From assembly GCA_950022655.1 (NCBI GenBank), contig OX465579.1:78441193-78505192 (forward strand): a stretch of DNA of 64,000 nt. Reading direction: 5' to 3'. The notes beneath the pieces are model-generated. The model was not told where the DNA came from. It worked only from the letters and a program-made list of their open reading frames with translations, and did not search any database. Within the stretch, counting starts at the first letter, position 1, and each line of letters opens with the position of its first letter. Shown piece after piece: positions 45,033 to 55,974 of this stretch. A program made the position numbers and the translations under genes. The stretch comes from Alentia gelatinosa (lineage: Eukaryota; Annelida; Polychaeta; Phyllodocida; Polynoidae).

Positions 45033-45823
45033 CAGGGTCCTGTTTTTCAGTTGAGATCATGTCCACTTGAGATCCGCTGAGATCGAAAGTGTTTTTCAGT
45101 TGAGATCATTTGAGGTGATCTCAAGTTAAGACTAAGATAAGACCGTTTGGGGTGCTTTGGGTGTTTTTCAGTTGAGATGATCTCAGGGATCTCAAGTGAA
45201 AGGATCTCAACTTTGGTCTCAACTTGAGACCAGTTGATACTTGTCTCAACTTTTTTATCTGGTGCTAAAACTTATCAAAATTAAAAGATATTTAGAGCAA
45301 AGTGTATTGATAACCTGGCAAACGTATTTTCCAAATTTCATAGTTTTATTGTGGTTATTATGACCATGAGAGACAATTGATAAGCAACATAAAAACAAGG
45401 CACTGCACCACTCAGCTAGTTTGTGCTGAACCTACTGTAATGCTCAAAGTCAGTTTCAACTTGAGATTGGTCTCAACTTCAGATCGATCTCAACTTGAGA
45501 TCGGTCTCAACTTGACATTGGTTCACAAAAGGTATCGCAAGGGACTTGACATAACAGTTTGGGGCGACAATAGGCAATTTAGAGGCTCATGTTTACTTAA
45601 ACCACAGGAAGATCACTATAGAACTTGAGATAGCTCTACACTGAGGGTTAGAGATCTCAACTTGAGATCCTTGGAGTTGAGATCCCCTAAGATCGGCTGT
45701 GTAGACTTGAGACAACGTCTGAAAAACACTTTCCGCCATTGATCTCAAAGTTGGTCTCAAGATCGCGGATCGATCTCAGCGGATCTCAAGCTGAGACGAT
45801 CTCAACTGAAAAACAGGGCCCTG
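45033..45823. mobile_element. 791-bp inverted-repeat element packed with GAGATC words (CAGGG family)
   Basis: Left end CAGGGTCCTGTTTTTCAG, TTGAGATCAT; right end GATCTCAACTGAAAAACAGG, GCCCTG. TCAACTTGAGATC, GATCTCAACT and TTTTTCAGTTGAGATC recur many times inside in both directions. No transposase; a target duplication is not obvious. Relatives occur at 1-105, 2885-3083 and 16270-16865. Confidence 0.75.
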
Positions 45824-45899
45824 GTTACTTAGCTGTGAACGGCTTCGATGTGTACAGACAATGTCGTAAAAGTAACACAAAAGCGAATAATTTCAACAC

Positions 45900-46015
45900 A
45901 TACTGCACAGTATCTACAAGTCAATTCTGCACACTAGCTATACAAGATCATACGCTATACTATCAATAAGATCATACTGCATACCATCAACAAAACCATA
46001 CTGTATTATAGATTC
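45900..46015 (+). repeat. Degenerate 24-bp satellite units
   Basis: CACAGTATCTACAAGTCAATTCTG, then CATACTGCATACCATCAACA and CCATACTG match the array at 44628-44940. Confidence 0.55.
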
Positions 46016-46174
46016 ATCACCAACAATAAACATACCATTTGTTCCTAGTTTTTGTTTGGCATTTGGGGAAAAATGGTGGCCCCAGCCCTGAATGGTTTTA
46101 TCCTGAATAAGTACGAATATATGTGTATGTGTTGCTTCGCATATTTCCACGATTTAATTCTGTTCTCATTCTGT

Positions 46175-46440
46175 GACCAGCAGTGATAGATTTACCACCA
46201 CTGCTATCTCAAAGGTTTGTCCTTCTCATACCATGTCTATGTGATGTGTGCAGCCACCTTTCTCCTTCATCCCCAGCAGTGGTAGACTTACTGCTATATC
46301 AGGGACCAGTCTTTCGTATACCATGTCTATATGGTGGGGTGTGCAGCCAACTTTCTCCTTCATCCCCAGCAGTGGTAGACTTACTGCTATATCAAAGGCC
46401 AGTCCTTCTCATACCATATCTATGTGGTGTGGAAAGTGAG
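46175..46440 (+). repeat. Tandem repeat, ~107 bp x 2.4
   Basis: CCTTCATCCCCAGCAGTGGT, AGACTTACTGCTATATCA and CATACCATGTCTATGTG recur at one-unit spacing. Open frames across it (46183-46470) are the translated repeat. The following 46500-47000 shows nothing recognisable. Confidence 0.75.
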
Positions 46441-47004
46441 AGACCTCTCACCTCAGTAGACGTATATTGAGATGAGATTTCAACCTAAATTCATTTTTTA
46501 AAATTATAGATCACTTTGTGAATCCAGTGTCCCCCTCCTCTCATCCAGCGATCAGGGAGAAGAACACTCACCTAGGGTGGTTCTCCACATGGGTTTCCCT
46601 TGTTATGTTTACATCACTTTTTATTGGTTCCCACCAAATAATAACATGAAACCTCGGTCTTGATTGGTCAAAGTGTCCCTCAGCTTTCGCGCACTTCCTG
46701 ATTTTAGCTGCCTCCATAATCAGTAAAGAAGGTAGGGAGTGGGTAGGTTTACGTTGTTATCGTATATGACTGGATTGATTCTGCACCCTATCAGCCTGAG
46801 ATTAGTTGGCTGTGTCGGAGGGTGTAGAATTGGCTTCTATCTCCATGGAAGGCAGGCTTGAGGGGAGCTTACCTTTGCCTCCTATGAGCATCCAAATGTC
46901 CCACTGACTGGATGAAATAAAAAACTGTTATTCTTTTATATTGTTAACAGATGGCTAATATCCATAGCTGATCATTGGAGCGAGTGTTCTACCAACTAGG
47001 CCTT

Positions 47005-47290
47005 GAACAGCTTGGTGGCTAAGTGGTAGGGGTGTTCACCTCGAGCATGGGAGGTTGGGGATTAAAATCCCGGTCGGGTCATACCAAATACTTCCACCAA
47101 ATTGATATCCACTGCTCATTCGGCTTAACACCTGCCATTGGAATGAGGAGAGGGAGGGGAGGTGTCACTGAACAACATCCAGGGATTAGCTACTTACATA
47201 TAGGGCCCAAGTAAGAGAACGGCTACATCGCCGAACTCGGTGGTTGTACGCATCATATTCCCCCAATAGAATTGACAAAAAAATATAAAT
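47005..47290 (+). mobile_element. tRNA-derived SINE
   Basis: A tRNA-like head with box A TGGCTAAGTGG and box B-like GGTTGGGGATTAAAATCC, then a body (CATTCGGCTTAACACCTGCC) shared with the minus-strand copy at 12937-13095. It ends in an A-rich stretch (GACAAAAAAATATAAAT). RNA polymerase III promoter boxes are inferred from position. Confidence 0.65.
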
Positions 47291-47389
47291 AAGGTAGCAG
47301 GCCCGCCAACCTGCTTTTGAAATTAAATGCTTATTCATAATGATAACATTCATTCCTGGTTATAAGATTGGGATTTTCTGCTCTTTTAG

Positions 47390-47985
47390 AGTCAATAAAA
47401 CACACAGCCTCACTTTGCCCTTCTTTCTAAACAGTGGGCTGGAGAAGTTATAGAAGGCTGGGTTCAAGTAGGAATTACTGAACCACAATTACCATGAAGG
47501 TGTGGCCATCCTGACTGAACTCTCTGTGCCGATTCCATGAGCCATGACTACTTCATGGCAGTGGTCACCATATGAGCATACATGACGACAGGCAGTGAGA
47601 CTGATAAAATACAGAGGTTTGTGTCCAGCAGCTGTAGCATGAGTCCAAGGTCAAGTCTACCGACACAGCTATTACAACAAGTGAGAGGAAAGGCAAACAG
47701 AAGGATCAGAGCCCCGGCCACAGTCATGGCGTGTGATGAGATGACGTTGTAATGAGCCTGTTGTATGATTACGTATGATTGTAGTGCCACCTAATAATAG
47801 TTTCAGAAACTGCAGCAATATATTGTCTCCCTTATGTTTACCTATTGATATAGTTGGAAGAAAACTTCATGGTAATTGGTGTTATTCAGTGCTTCAGTGG
47901 TCATATAATAAATTAATATTGCTGACATGAATTTCATAATGTCAGAGAGCTGCTCATAGGTTGTGGCTTCAAATTTTACCATATT
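47390..47985 (-). pseudogene. Deleted tandem copy of the neighbouring GPCR gene
   Basis: Aligned with 48087-49127, it preserves the C-terminal end (GTCAATAAAACACACAGCC ... GGAATTACTGAACCACA), the TM4-TM5 region (AMTVAGALILLFAF; SLPVVMYAHMVTTAMK) and the N-terminus (GTTATTCAGTGCTTCAGTGG, GTCAGAGAGCTGCTCATAGG). Segments corresponding to TM1-TM3 and to ICL3-TM6 are deleted and frames are broken. Same strand and ~0.1 kb downstream, so it arose by tandem duplication. Confidence 0.8.
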
Positions 47986-48086
47986 GCCTATGATAAAAAG
48001 CTTATATCCATCGTGAATCACTTTTCAAAGTCAATGCTCATTCATAATAATAACATTTGTTCCTAGCATTTCCCGCTCTTTTAGAG

Positions 48087-49127
48087 TCAGCAAAACACAC
48101 GCAGCCTTGCTTTGACCTTCTCTCTAAACAGTGCGCTGGAGAAGGTATATATGGCTGGGTTCAAGTAGGAATTACTGAACCACAAGTTACCGAGAAGGTA
48201 CCAAATGACAGGGGAATGCATCACCTGCCTGCTTCCCATGAAAATGTCCACCAGCATGATAGGCATGGTGGTTATGATGTAGAGGATCAGTACCTTACTG
48301 ACAGTTAGTGTAGCTTTCTGCCAGTTTGCCTGAGGTGGGGCCATGCCTGGCTGAATTGTCTGTGCTGATTGGATGAGCCGCGACTGCTTCCTGGCAATGG
48401 TCACCATGCGAGCATACATGAGAACAGAGGCAGTGAGACTGATGAAGTACAGAGGTCTGGTGACCGCTACAAATAGCGGTATGATCATGTGGCGTTGTGA
48501 CCAACATCTGTAATACTGATCCAAGGTCAAGTCTACTGAACCGGTTAACATGTCACAACCAATGAGAATAAAGACAAGTAGAACGATGACAGCCCAAGCC
48601 ACAGTCATGGCGCGTGCAACTAGTGACGTTGTAATGAGACTGTTGTATCTGAGTGGGTACTCGATGGCGATAAAGCGATGCACAGTCATCGCCAGGGTCA
48701 TGGAGATGTTGCCAAATTGTGCGAATAATCCTAGAATAGTTTGAATCTGACAGAGAACAGGAGCTTTTAAACTCCATGGCTCATCTGTGATCATCACAAG
48801 CAGTCGACAGAGACCATGTGACACATCGGCCATGGCCAGGGAACCAGCGATGATATTACCAGGAGAGTGCAACATGTCGAAGGACATCAAGGTCACCAAC
48901 ACAAGTGTGTTGCCTATGACGGCAGCTCCACCGAGTAAGAATCTCAGACTCTGCACCAACACTGTCTCCCTCAGGCTTACCTGATGATATGGTTGGAAGT
49001 TATTTTCAGGAAAAATGGTGTTATTCAGTATTTCAATGGTCATATTCTGAGTAAATGTTGCTGATGTAGAGTTAATAGTGTCAGAGACTTGCTCATAGGC
49101 GACGCCTGTGGCATTAAAGTTCGCCAT
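48087..49127 (-). CDS. Class A (rhodopsin-like) G-protein-coupled receptor, orphan
   Basis: 346 codons in one exon, intact. The N-terminus (about 60 residues) has several N-glycosylation sequons (NAT, NST, NMT, NNT). TM1 has GN at 72-73, TM2 LAMAD (Asp101), TM3 the disulfide Cys126, TM4 Trp178, ECL2 Cys208, TM5 then MYARMVTIARKQ, and TM7 NSYLNPAIY (319-327). The DRY box is replaced by VHR with EYPLRY following, and TM6 has TTMPIML instead of CWxP, both atypical for activation switches. A short Cys-ended tail (RLRVFC) could be palmitoylated. Amine- or melatonin-like subfamilies are possible, but the ligand cannot be inferred. The first Met in the frame is used. Confidence 0.85.
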   Translation of the reverse strand: MANFNATGVAYEQVSDTINSTSATFTQNMTIEILNNTIFPENNFQPYHQVSLRETVLVQSLRFLLGGAAVIGNTLVLVTLMSFDMLHSPGNIIAGSLAMADVSHGLCRLLVMITDEPWSLKAPVLCQIQTILGLFAQFGNISMTLAMTVHRFIAIEYPLRYNSLITTSLVARAMTVAWAVIVLLVFILIGCDMLTGSVDLTLDQYYRCWSQRHMIIPLFVAVTRPLYFISLTASVLMYARMVTIARKQSRLIQSAQTIQPGMAPPQANWQKATLTVSKVLILYIITTMPIMLVDIFMGSRQVMHSPVIWYLLGNLWFSNSYLNPAIYTFSSALFREKVKARLRVFC

Positions 49128-49270
49128 ATTGTCTCTTATAAAAAGTTAATATCAAGTATTTTTTGTTTTTTTCAAACGTTCTAATTGAGTTTTGGATAGA
49201 AATTATTTCCTATTCTTTTCTATTTCAAAGACAATATGTAGTGAATGTATAGTACAGGGGGTGTTTTTTC

Positions 49271-49432
49271 TCAAAGATAAAATGCTGTCCTGTGAAGTTT
49301 TCGTCTGAAGATCTTCCGGATAGACTCAGGCTCAGTAAAAGCTATGCGAGCCGTCCCCTCAGGTGAAATATCTATGATCAAGTCCTTCCTTCCTTGCTTT
49401 TTTCCCTCACGCATAATGAGTACAGAATCCAT
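49271..49432 (-). CDS. Small unrecognised coding region
   Basis: 53 codons on the - strand, MDSVLIMREGKKQGRKDLII, DISPEGTARIAFTEPESIRK, IFRRKLHRTAFYL. The mixed charged/hydrophobic pattern (DLIIDI, TARIAFTEP) looks like part of a beta-alpha-beta fold, perhaps RRM-like, but I cannot assign it. It could be a lone exon or pseudogene piece. It lies upstream of the GPCR on the same strand, 143 nt from its start codon. The stretch 49440-49720 shows nothing. Confidence 0.25.
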   Translation of the reverse strand: MDSVLIMREGKKQGRKDLIIDISPEGTARIAFTEPESIRKIFRRKLHRTAFYL

Positions 49433-49727
49433 AATAAGAAAGCATGGCAGATATTGATGTGACTATTACAGAAAGCCACAGGCAGACTTCAGTTTCATAC
49501 ATACATGGTTACCTGCTCGAAATTACTTGATTTTTTTGTACCAGAAACCTCAGTGTCCCACAGATGCAACTCCCAAAGAGCTGAAATTTATATAGATAAA
49601 TCCATCTCTGTTTCAAATATAAAATCCCATCGATCACAACTCCAGAAAGCTTGGTAAATGAGAAGAAAATACACTTGATGCAGAGTCCGATGCTGGATAG
49701 TTGAAGCTTTGGTTGTATTTAGCTCAG

Positions 49728-49860
49728 TGGTATAAGCACGTCTGTCAAAGAGCTAACACAAGTTAAGGTAGTCCTAATGCTTGTGTCTGCCTCTAAGGCC
49801 GCGGCCAGGAGTGCCTGGAAGACCGAGCGTTCCCATTGGCTGTCATACTGAGCTATGCGT
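49728..49860 (+). mobile_element. Decayed tRNA-like SINE head
   Basis: TTTAGCTCAGTGGTATAAGC fits a tRNA D-arm with box A (TAGCTCAGTGG), but the box B position is degenerate (AGTTAAGGTAG), so it is not a functional tRNA. Confidence 0.35.
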
Positions 49861-50229
49861 TGGCCCCTAGACTGAGACATTTCATTAGGCCACAGGTGTT
49901 AGTTGAGATGATACCGTAACCCTTATGACAACTTGGGAACAGTAGGTCTCCTAATTACACACCATACATAAAAAAGCTGTTTTATAATTTTTACATATTT
50001 CTTTTTTTTTAAAGCAGTTTATTGGCACTTCTCAAACCTACATGGAACTAGTATTCAATACAACAGTAAATTATCCGTGTACACCATGATAACAAATTTC
50101 AAAAAATGTTTTATTGATGGATCTGCTTGGAGTTTCACTCCCACATAGAGACAGACCTAACCAGATTTATGATTGGAGAGTGTAGTGATACGAGACTGAG
50201 AAACTCAAACCTGCTGTTCGTTTTTCTGT

Positions 50230-50362
50230 ATATCATTATACCTGTGTGCGAATGTTTATGAAATACTGCCCGCTGCTAGGGGTGCAGTAATAATAATGTT
50301 CGTGCCCGCTGTGAATGTGACCTAATAAGTCATCAAAATGTTGTTGTTTCACCAATTTAAGG

Positions 50363-50396
<34 letters not shown>

Positions 50397-50690
50397 GCAA
50401 ACGTCCTCACAGTGAGCGAAACATTTCTCGTTCTCGGTCAGTCTTTGATTTTATACTGCCTTCCGCCTATGGCGTTAGGCAGTTTGAAATCAAAGACTGA
50501 CCTCGAACAAGAACCGTTTCGTCCACAGTAAAGACAATTCCTAATATTACTCAATGGAATACACGAGGTTAATTAGTTTCCCAAATTATTATATACCTAT
50601 AGGCGAATGTCTATGAAATACTGCCTGCTGCTAGGGGTGCAGTAATAATAATGTTCGTGCCCGCTGTGAGTGAGACTTATTGAGTCATGA
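50230..50690. repeat. MITE cluster with ATTATATACCTGTG ends and a nested foldback
   Basis: Two direct copies (50236-50345 and 50596-50690) share TGCGAATGT, ATGAAATACTGCC and GCTGCTAGGGGTGCAGTAAT; a third is at 61480-61560. Ends AGGTATATAATAA mirror TTATTATATACCT. Between them lie an (AAT)n tract (about 50366-50396) and an inverted repeat, CAGTCTTTGATTTTATACTG / CAGTTTGAAATCAAAGACTG (about 50440-50497). Confidence 0.6.
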
Positions 50691-51239
50691 AATTTCAGTA
50701 CATTGTTAGGGTATATTTCTGGTGAGACAATGCCTTTCTTCCACGGACATGGAAGACCTGGATAAGAAACCCACCCGTGTTGGCCTACTTATGATTGCCT
50801 CGCTATTGTTCTCGAGTTCACACCTTTGCTGCAAGGCGGCACCGCATTAACACCTTAGTTTAACACCTTATCCACTAGATGGCATGTAGAGCATGCAACA
50901 TTCTATGGTGTAATTAGGTATAAGAGTATTAGGTATTCATATACAGGATACCAAATACGTTTTTGGACCACATATGTTGATCTTACAAAATCTGTGTAAT
51001 AGGGAGGTGGCAGACTGCGACACATGTATGCGAACCGACCGGAAAATTAAAAAAAAAAAAAAAAAATGCCTCTGGTGCAATGAGACTGAAGCATCCTTCT
51101 TATCATTATCATATATTCATATGTCATTTGATTATAAAAAATCAGTTAAAATAATGTGAACAGAAATAATTATATTTATTTCACTATGAAAATAAAAAAA
51201 TTAAATTAACCATAATTTCAACTGTTCTATTTAGGAAGT

Positions 51240-52680
51240 GTCTTGAGATCGTCGGTGAAATAGTCTATTAAGGGTTGGCGTGATGGGAATATTTTTTAAA
51301 TCTTGATTTTCTGTGCCTGATTATCTGAAAATGAGGGAAATGAGGTCCCTTGAAAATAAGAGAATTCCGACCTGAGAGTTTCCACCTCATCAGGCCTTAA
51401 TGAACTATTTCATCAATGATTTCAGATATGTACCTAAATGGGACAGCAAAGATTATGACTGTGAGTGTCCTGGGGGCTTCCAGACAATTGGCAGATTTTG
51501 GGTCACTTTGGATCTGGTCAGGAGTCAGATTTGCCTCATTTTCAGGGTGCTGACATGGGAAATCCATATTTTGAAAATATTCCCATCACGCCAGGCCTTA
51601 ATGAATTATTTCATCAACGATTTCAGATATGTACCTAAATGGGACAGTAAAGATAATGACTGTGAGTGTGCTGGGGGGTTCCAGACAATTGGCAGATTTT
51701 GTGTGACTTTCACTGGGGTCAGCAGGCAGATTTCAGCAATTTTAAGAAAATCTGACATGGGAAACCAAGATTTTGAAAATATTCCCATCTCACCAAGCCT
51801 TAATGAACTATTTCATCAATGATTCCAACATACTTCCTAAATAGACCATAAGAGATTATGGCCCTAGGTGTGCTGGGGGGTTCCAGACAATTGGCAGATT
51901 TTGGGTCACTTTGGGTTGGGCTGGGACTCAGAATTGACTCATTTTCAGGGTGTTGACATGGGAAATCCATATTTTGAAAATATTCTCATCACGCCAGGCC
52001 TTAATGAATTATTTCATCAACGATTTCAGATGTGTACCTAAATGGGACAGTAAAGATAATGACTGTGAGTGTGCTGGAGGGTTCCAGACAATTGGCAGAT
52101 TTTGTGTGACTTTCACTGGGGTCGGCAGGCAGATTTTCCTCATTTTCAGAAAATCTGACATGGGAAACCAAGATTTTGAAAATATTCCCATCTCACCAAG
52201 CCTTAATGAACTATTTCATCAACAATTCCAACATAGTTCTGAGATAGAACAGCAATAATTATGTCCTTAGGTGTGCTGGGGGGTTCCAAACAATTGGCAG
52301 ATTTTGGGTCACTTTGGGCTGGGCCGGGACTCAGATTTGCCTCATTTTCAGGGTACTGACATGGGAAATCCATATTTTCAAATTATTTCCACCTCAACAG
52401 GCCTTAATGAACTATTTCATCAACGATTTCAGATATGTACCTAAATGGGACAGTAGAGATTATGGCTGAAGGTGTTCTAGGAGGTTCCAGACAATTGGCA
52501 GATTTTGGGTCACTTTGGATCTGGTCAGGAGTCAGATTTGCCTCATTTTTAGGGTGTTGACATGGGAAATCCATATTTTGAAAATATTCCTATCACGCCA
52601 GGCCTTAATGAACTATTTCATTAACGATTTCAGATATGTACCTAAATGGGACAGTAAATATTATGACTGTAGATTAAGAT
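51240..52680 (+). repeat. 201-bp satellite, about 6.5 units
   Basis: CCTTAATGAACTATTTCATC marks unit starts near 51395, 51595, 51797, 51998, 52199, 52400 and 52602, spacing 201-202 bp. Inner landmarks are TTCCAGACAATTGGCAGATT and GACATGGGAAATCCATATTT. Because 201 is a multiple of 3, open frames run through two units (51400-51822, 51950-52258), but other units have stops. At the left edge (51250-51300) part of a unit occurs in inverse orientation (GGCGTGATGGGAATATT). Confidence 0.88.
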
Positions 52681-52844
52681 AGATGTATTAATGTATATAA
52701 ATGTGTAGGTATTTGGTTTTATTGATATCAAAATCCCAGTTTAAGTCAGGATCAGAACTATAAAGACATTACATAGGTATCATAAATGGGATTAATGTGC
52801 ATTTTAGATCATATTTCTACTCCTATTATTTGCTGAGATATGAA

Positions 52845-54625
52845 ATATTTATTACCTACTATATCTAAAAAACTACGATTCTGGTAGTATCTGCTTGGAC
52901 TTCTGCCCGCACATAAGGACAGAGTGAACCAGACTTAGGCTTGGAGAGTGAGGGGCCACCAGAGTGAGAATCTCGTGGAGGAAAACATTAGAATCTGTTC
53001 TTCTTTTTTGTAGATCTATTGGCAGAAATATCTTTTCTTTTATGATTTATTTCGAGCCATGCCGAAATCAATGTTTAGTAGTGTAATTTTCTTATCTACT
53101 TTTCTCGTGAGAAACCAATGAGATCTCAACTTTCGCTGGTCGCCCCACTTTCAAAACTCTGCTGATTCCCTCCACCCAGCAACAGCCTAAGTATTTGACC
53201 CTATTAGAGCATCTGACTTTGTGGAGTAGTCGGCAGGGTGTTTCCCTGGCAATGCGAGTGTCGGGTGTTCGAACCCAGCAATAGGCAGCCCATAATTTCA
53301 TTTTTCAATATTCTCCCCTTAACTCGGACTCGACAAAGTCGCTAAATATATCCATGATATTTATGAAAGATAGATAAAAGAAGCAAAAGGAACCAAACTG
53401 ATTTGTTCCTGCTACATTTTGAGCGTACCAATCTCTGATCACTTTAAAGTTTGCCTATAATGGATGGATAGCAAACCATTGCTGTTGAGGAAGCATTTGT
53501 TTCACACCGGCTCCACCAGGTGGCAAGCCTGTACCATGACTTGACCAGTCTCTCCTCACTGGTAGGGTTCCCTACACAGCATGTTGCAGGGCTTGACCTG
53601 TAGAGGAATCATGTGCATCTTGTCCTGTATAACAAATTCAGAATACTCTCATCAGCAATGTTTAGCAAGACACATACTGATATTACATTATCTACCAATG
53701 ACAAGGGGTTGGAGGGTTTCAATGTGATTTTTCTTGAGAAATCCTACATTGAAAAATGTCACTGTGAACTAAATGCTTTTTCATAGAGCTAAATTAATTG
53801 CTCTTGAATGCTATTCCAGTGAGGGATTACGATATCAGTATATGGTAGTATTGTGGAGTAGCTTATAGGACTATTTCTTGGATTCTAAAAAAGCATAATT
53901 GAGACTTTTGTCATGGACTTCATAGGGCTCTATGTTCAACTGAGGCCATTGTTTTAAAATGATACAAACATGATCAATTATACATAATTATCATATTTGA
54001 CCTGAACTTCACCAAGGAAAATGCCATACATCGTAAATAAACTGGGGGAGAGGGTCTTCTAGAGATAAGTGAAAATATGCATGTCAAATATATCCATGAT
54101 AATTATTACCTACTATATCTAAAAAACTATGATTCTGGTAGTATCTGCTTGGACTTTTGCCCGCACATAAGGACAGAGTGAAACAGACTTAGGCTTGGAG
54201 AGTGAGGGGCCACGAGAGTGAGAATCTCGTGGAGGAAAATATTAGAATCTGTTCTTCTTTTTTGTAGATCTATTGGCAGAAATATCTTTCCTCTTATGAT
54301 TTATTTCGAGCCATGCCGAAATCAATGTTTAGTAGTGTAGTTTTTTTATCTACTTTTCTCGTGAGAAACCAATGAGATCTCAACTTTCGCTGATCGCCCC
54401 ACTTTCAAAACTCCGCTGATTCCCTCCACCCAGCAACAGTCTAAGTATTTGACCCTATTATGGATAGCAAACCATTCCTGTTGAGGAAGCATTTGTTTCA
54501 CACCGTCTCCACCAGGTGGCAAGCCTGTACCATGACTTGACCAGTCTCTCCTCACTGGTAGGGTTCCCTACACAGCATGTTGCAGGGCTTGCCCTGTAGA
54601 GGAATCATGTGCATCTTGTATATTA
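52845..54625 (+). repeat. Local duplication, ~530 bp units at 52845-53625 and 54095-54625
   Basis: Near-identical text from TTATTACCTACTATATCTAA through CTCGTGAGAAACCAATGAG to CACAGCATGTTGCAGGGCTT in both. The first copy carries an extra ~255-bp SINE. A diverged relative of the start occurs at 50115-50220. Between the units (53630-54090) nothing is recognised. Minus-strand frames (53092-53301, 54346-54555) share a peptide but lack a recognisable domain. Confidence 0.8.
53208..53463 (+). mobile_element. tRNA-derived SINE inserted in the first duplicate
   Basis: The second duplicate reads GACCCTATTATGGATAGC without interruption, while the first has ~255 bp between GACCCTATTA and TGGATAGC. The insert starts with a tRNA-like head containing a good box B (GTGTTCGAACCC) and a degenerate box A (GTGGAGTAGTCGG). 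Confidence 0.65.
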
Positions 54626-54689
54626 TCATCCTAAGATTTTGCTGAATCAAAAAAAAAATCCTTGTGGGTAAAACTGGAACTACAATATC

Positions 54690-55460
54690 CTACTACGCCC
54701 CCTATCGTTTTTGCGCGGAATCGGCGATGTACCCGCGGAATCGGTCAAGCGTAGCCGAGACGATCATATCGTAGAACAAACGCGGCGGTCTCTCACATTG
54801 CCTTTCCATGTATATAGGTCCGTGCTTTCATCAAACCTTTTTGTCATCTCTTATAACAGTCATGCGTCTTGGTCCGGCATTAGCATTGTCAGCAAGCAAA
54901 CTAATTTTCCAGTCACAGTTTAGCTCTATAACATGTTTCCTGTTTAATATATCCTCCACTTTCTTTAACTTTGCTGGGTTGTTACTATAAAACGTTCATT
55001 GTTAGAAAGCACCAGACTGCCTACCGCACTGCGGGAATACGGTGCTCCGCGGAGTATAGACCCTATTGAGGTATCCCGTAATTCAGTCTGTTGACCAAGT
55101 TCCGGGTTTCGCTGGTTACCGACGTAGTATAGTGATAGACCCCTTACTCGTAACCCAGAATTAATGCAGTTTAACGGTTTTCAAACATCCTCAAATTGAA
55201 ATTCTGATGTCAGAAATGGAAATTTCAGCTATTTCTACATGGGAATCCGAAATTATATTCAGTTTCTCCAATTATAAATCAGAAAACTGTGGTTCATTTT
55301 GTTGTAGTGTGCCAAGTCTATCGGGAGCTGAACTTTGCTTTACCCGGGGCGATAATCGGGAGTTTAGTAACCTCTGGAGGCTCTATGGACTTGTTTGGCA
55401 CCAATATCCCATATGATAGCACGGAAATCCCGATAATGACGTCAATATTAATGCGGTCTA
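54690..55460. other. No gene recognised
   Basis: A CGCCCCCTATCGTTTT segment near 54694 matches the sub-terminal region of the MITE at 5437-5833 and may be a decayed end. Frames of 60-84 codons have no recognisable motif. Confidence 0.3.
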
Positions 55461-55464
55461 TGCT

Positions 55465-55640
55465 CGTACTTAGTAGAAACCAAACCAGAGTTAGCCTTGT
55501 CAATGTTTATGCCACGATAGGCAGGTCGTGTATTACTACATGAGGCATTAGTGTAGTGAGTAGCAGACCAGAGTGGTAGAAACATTGAGAAGGCTAACTC
55601 GAGTTCAGTTCCGTATTTATCCTACCCATCTCACCAGTAT
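55465..55640. repeat. Foldback element, TTATCCTAC family, copy of 42505-42655
   Basis: GAAACCAAACCAGAGTTAGC / GCTAACTCGAGTTCAG, with CGTATTTATCCTACC at the right end. Inner text TTTATGCCACGATAGGCAGG corresponds to the other copy. Confidence 0.65.
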
Positions 55641-55974
55641 ACACAGAAAATTTTGTAATTATCCATGTTAGTAGTGCGTTGACACTCATCGGAGGATAGC
55701 CACATTTATCAATGCTGCCGGATCTACTTTCGTTATCTGGGCCCTGATTCGTCCGATTTTTTATTCACCTCGATGCATAAATAACACTTTATTCAAAACA
55801 CTGAATAAGCTGTTGGTGCCCACACTGCCACCATGGGTTTCTACACTATAACCATGTTCAGTACATGCCTGGTTAAAATCACAGTCAACACAGTGGAACA
55901 TGTACCTTAATAATGATCAAGAGATGATGTATCATTACAACACAACAACTCTAGTCAACTCTTACATTTATATA

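Noticed and set aside
46183..46470. 95-codon frame with repeated peptide
   Set aside because: Translation of the 107-bp tandem repeat.
47005..47080. A functional tRNA gene
   Set aside because: Box B is degenerate and a SINE body follows; a second copy shares the body. No valid cloverleaf was found.
48550..48984. Plus-strand frames opposite the GPCR
   Set aside because: Shadows of the GPCR coding strand.
51400..51822. 140-codon frame as a repeat protein
   Set aside because: It spans two 201-bp satellite units and neighbouring units have stops; no splice or start context.
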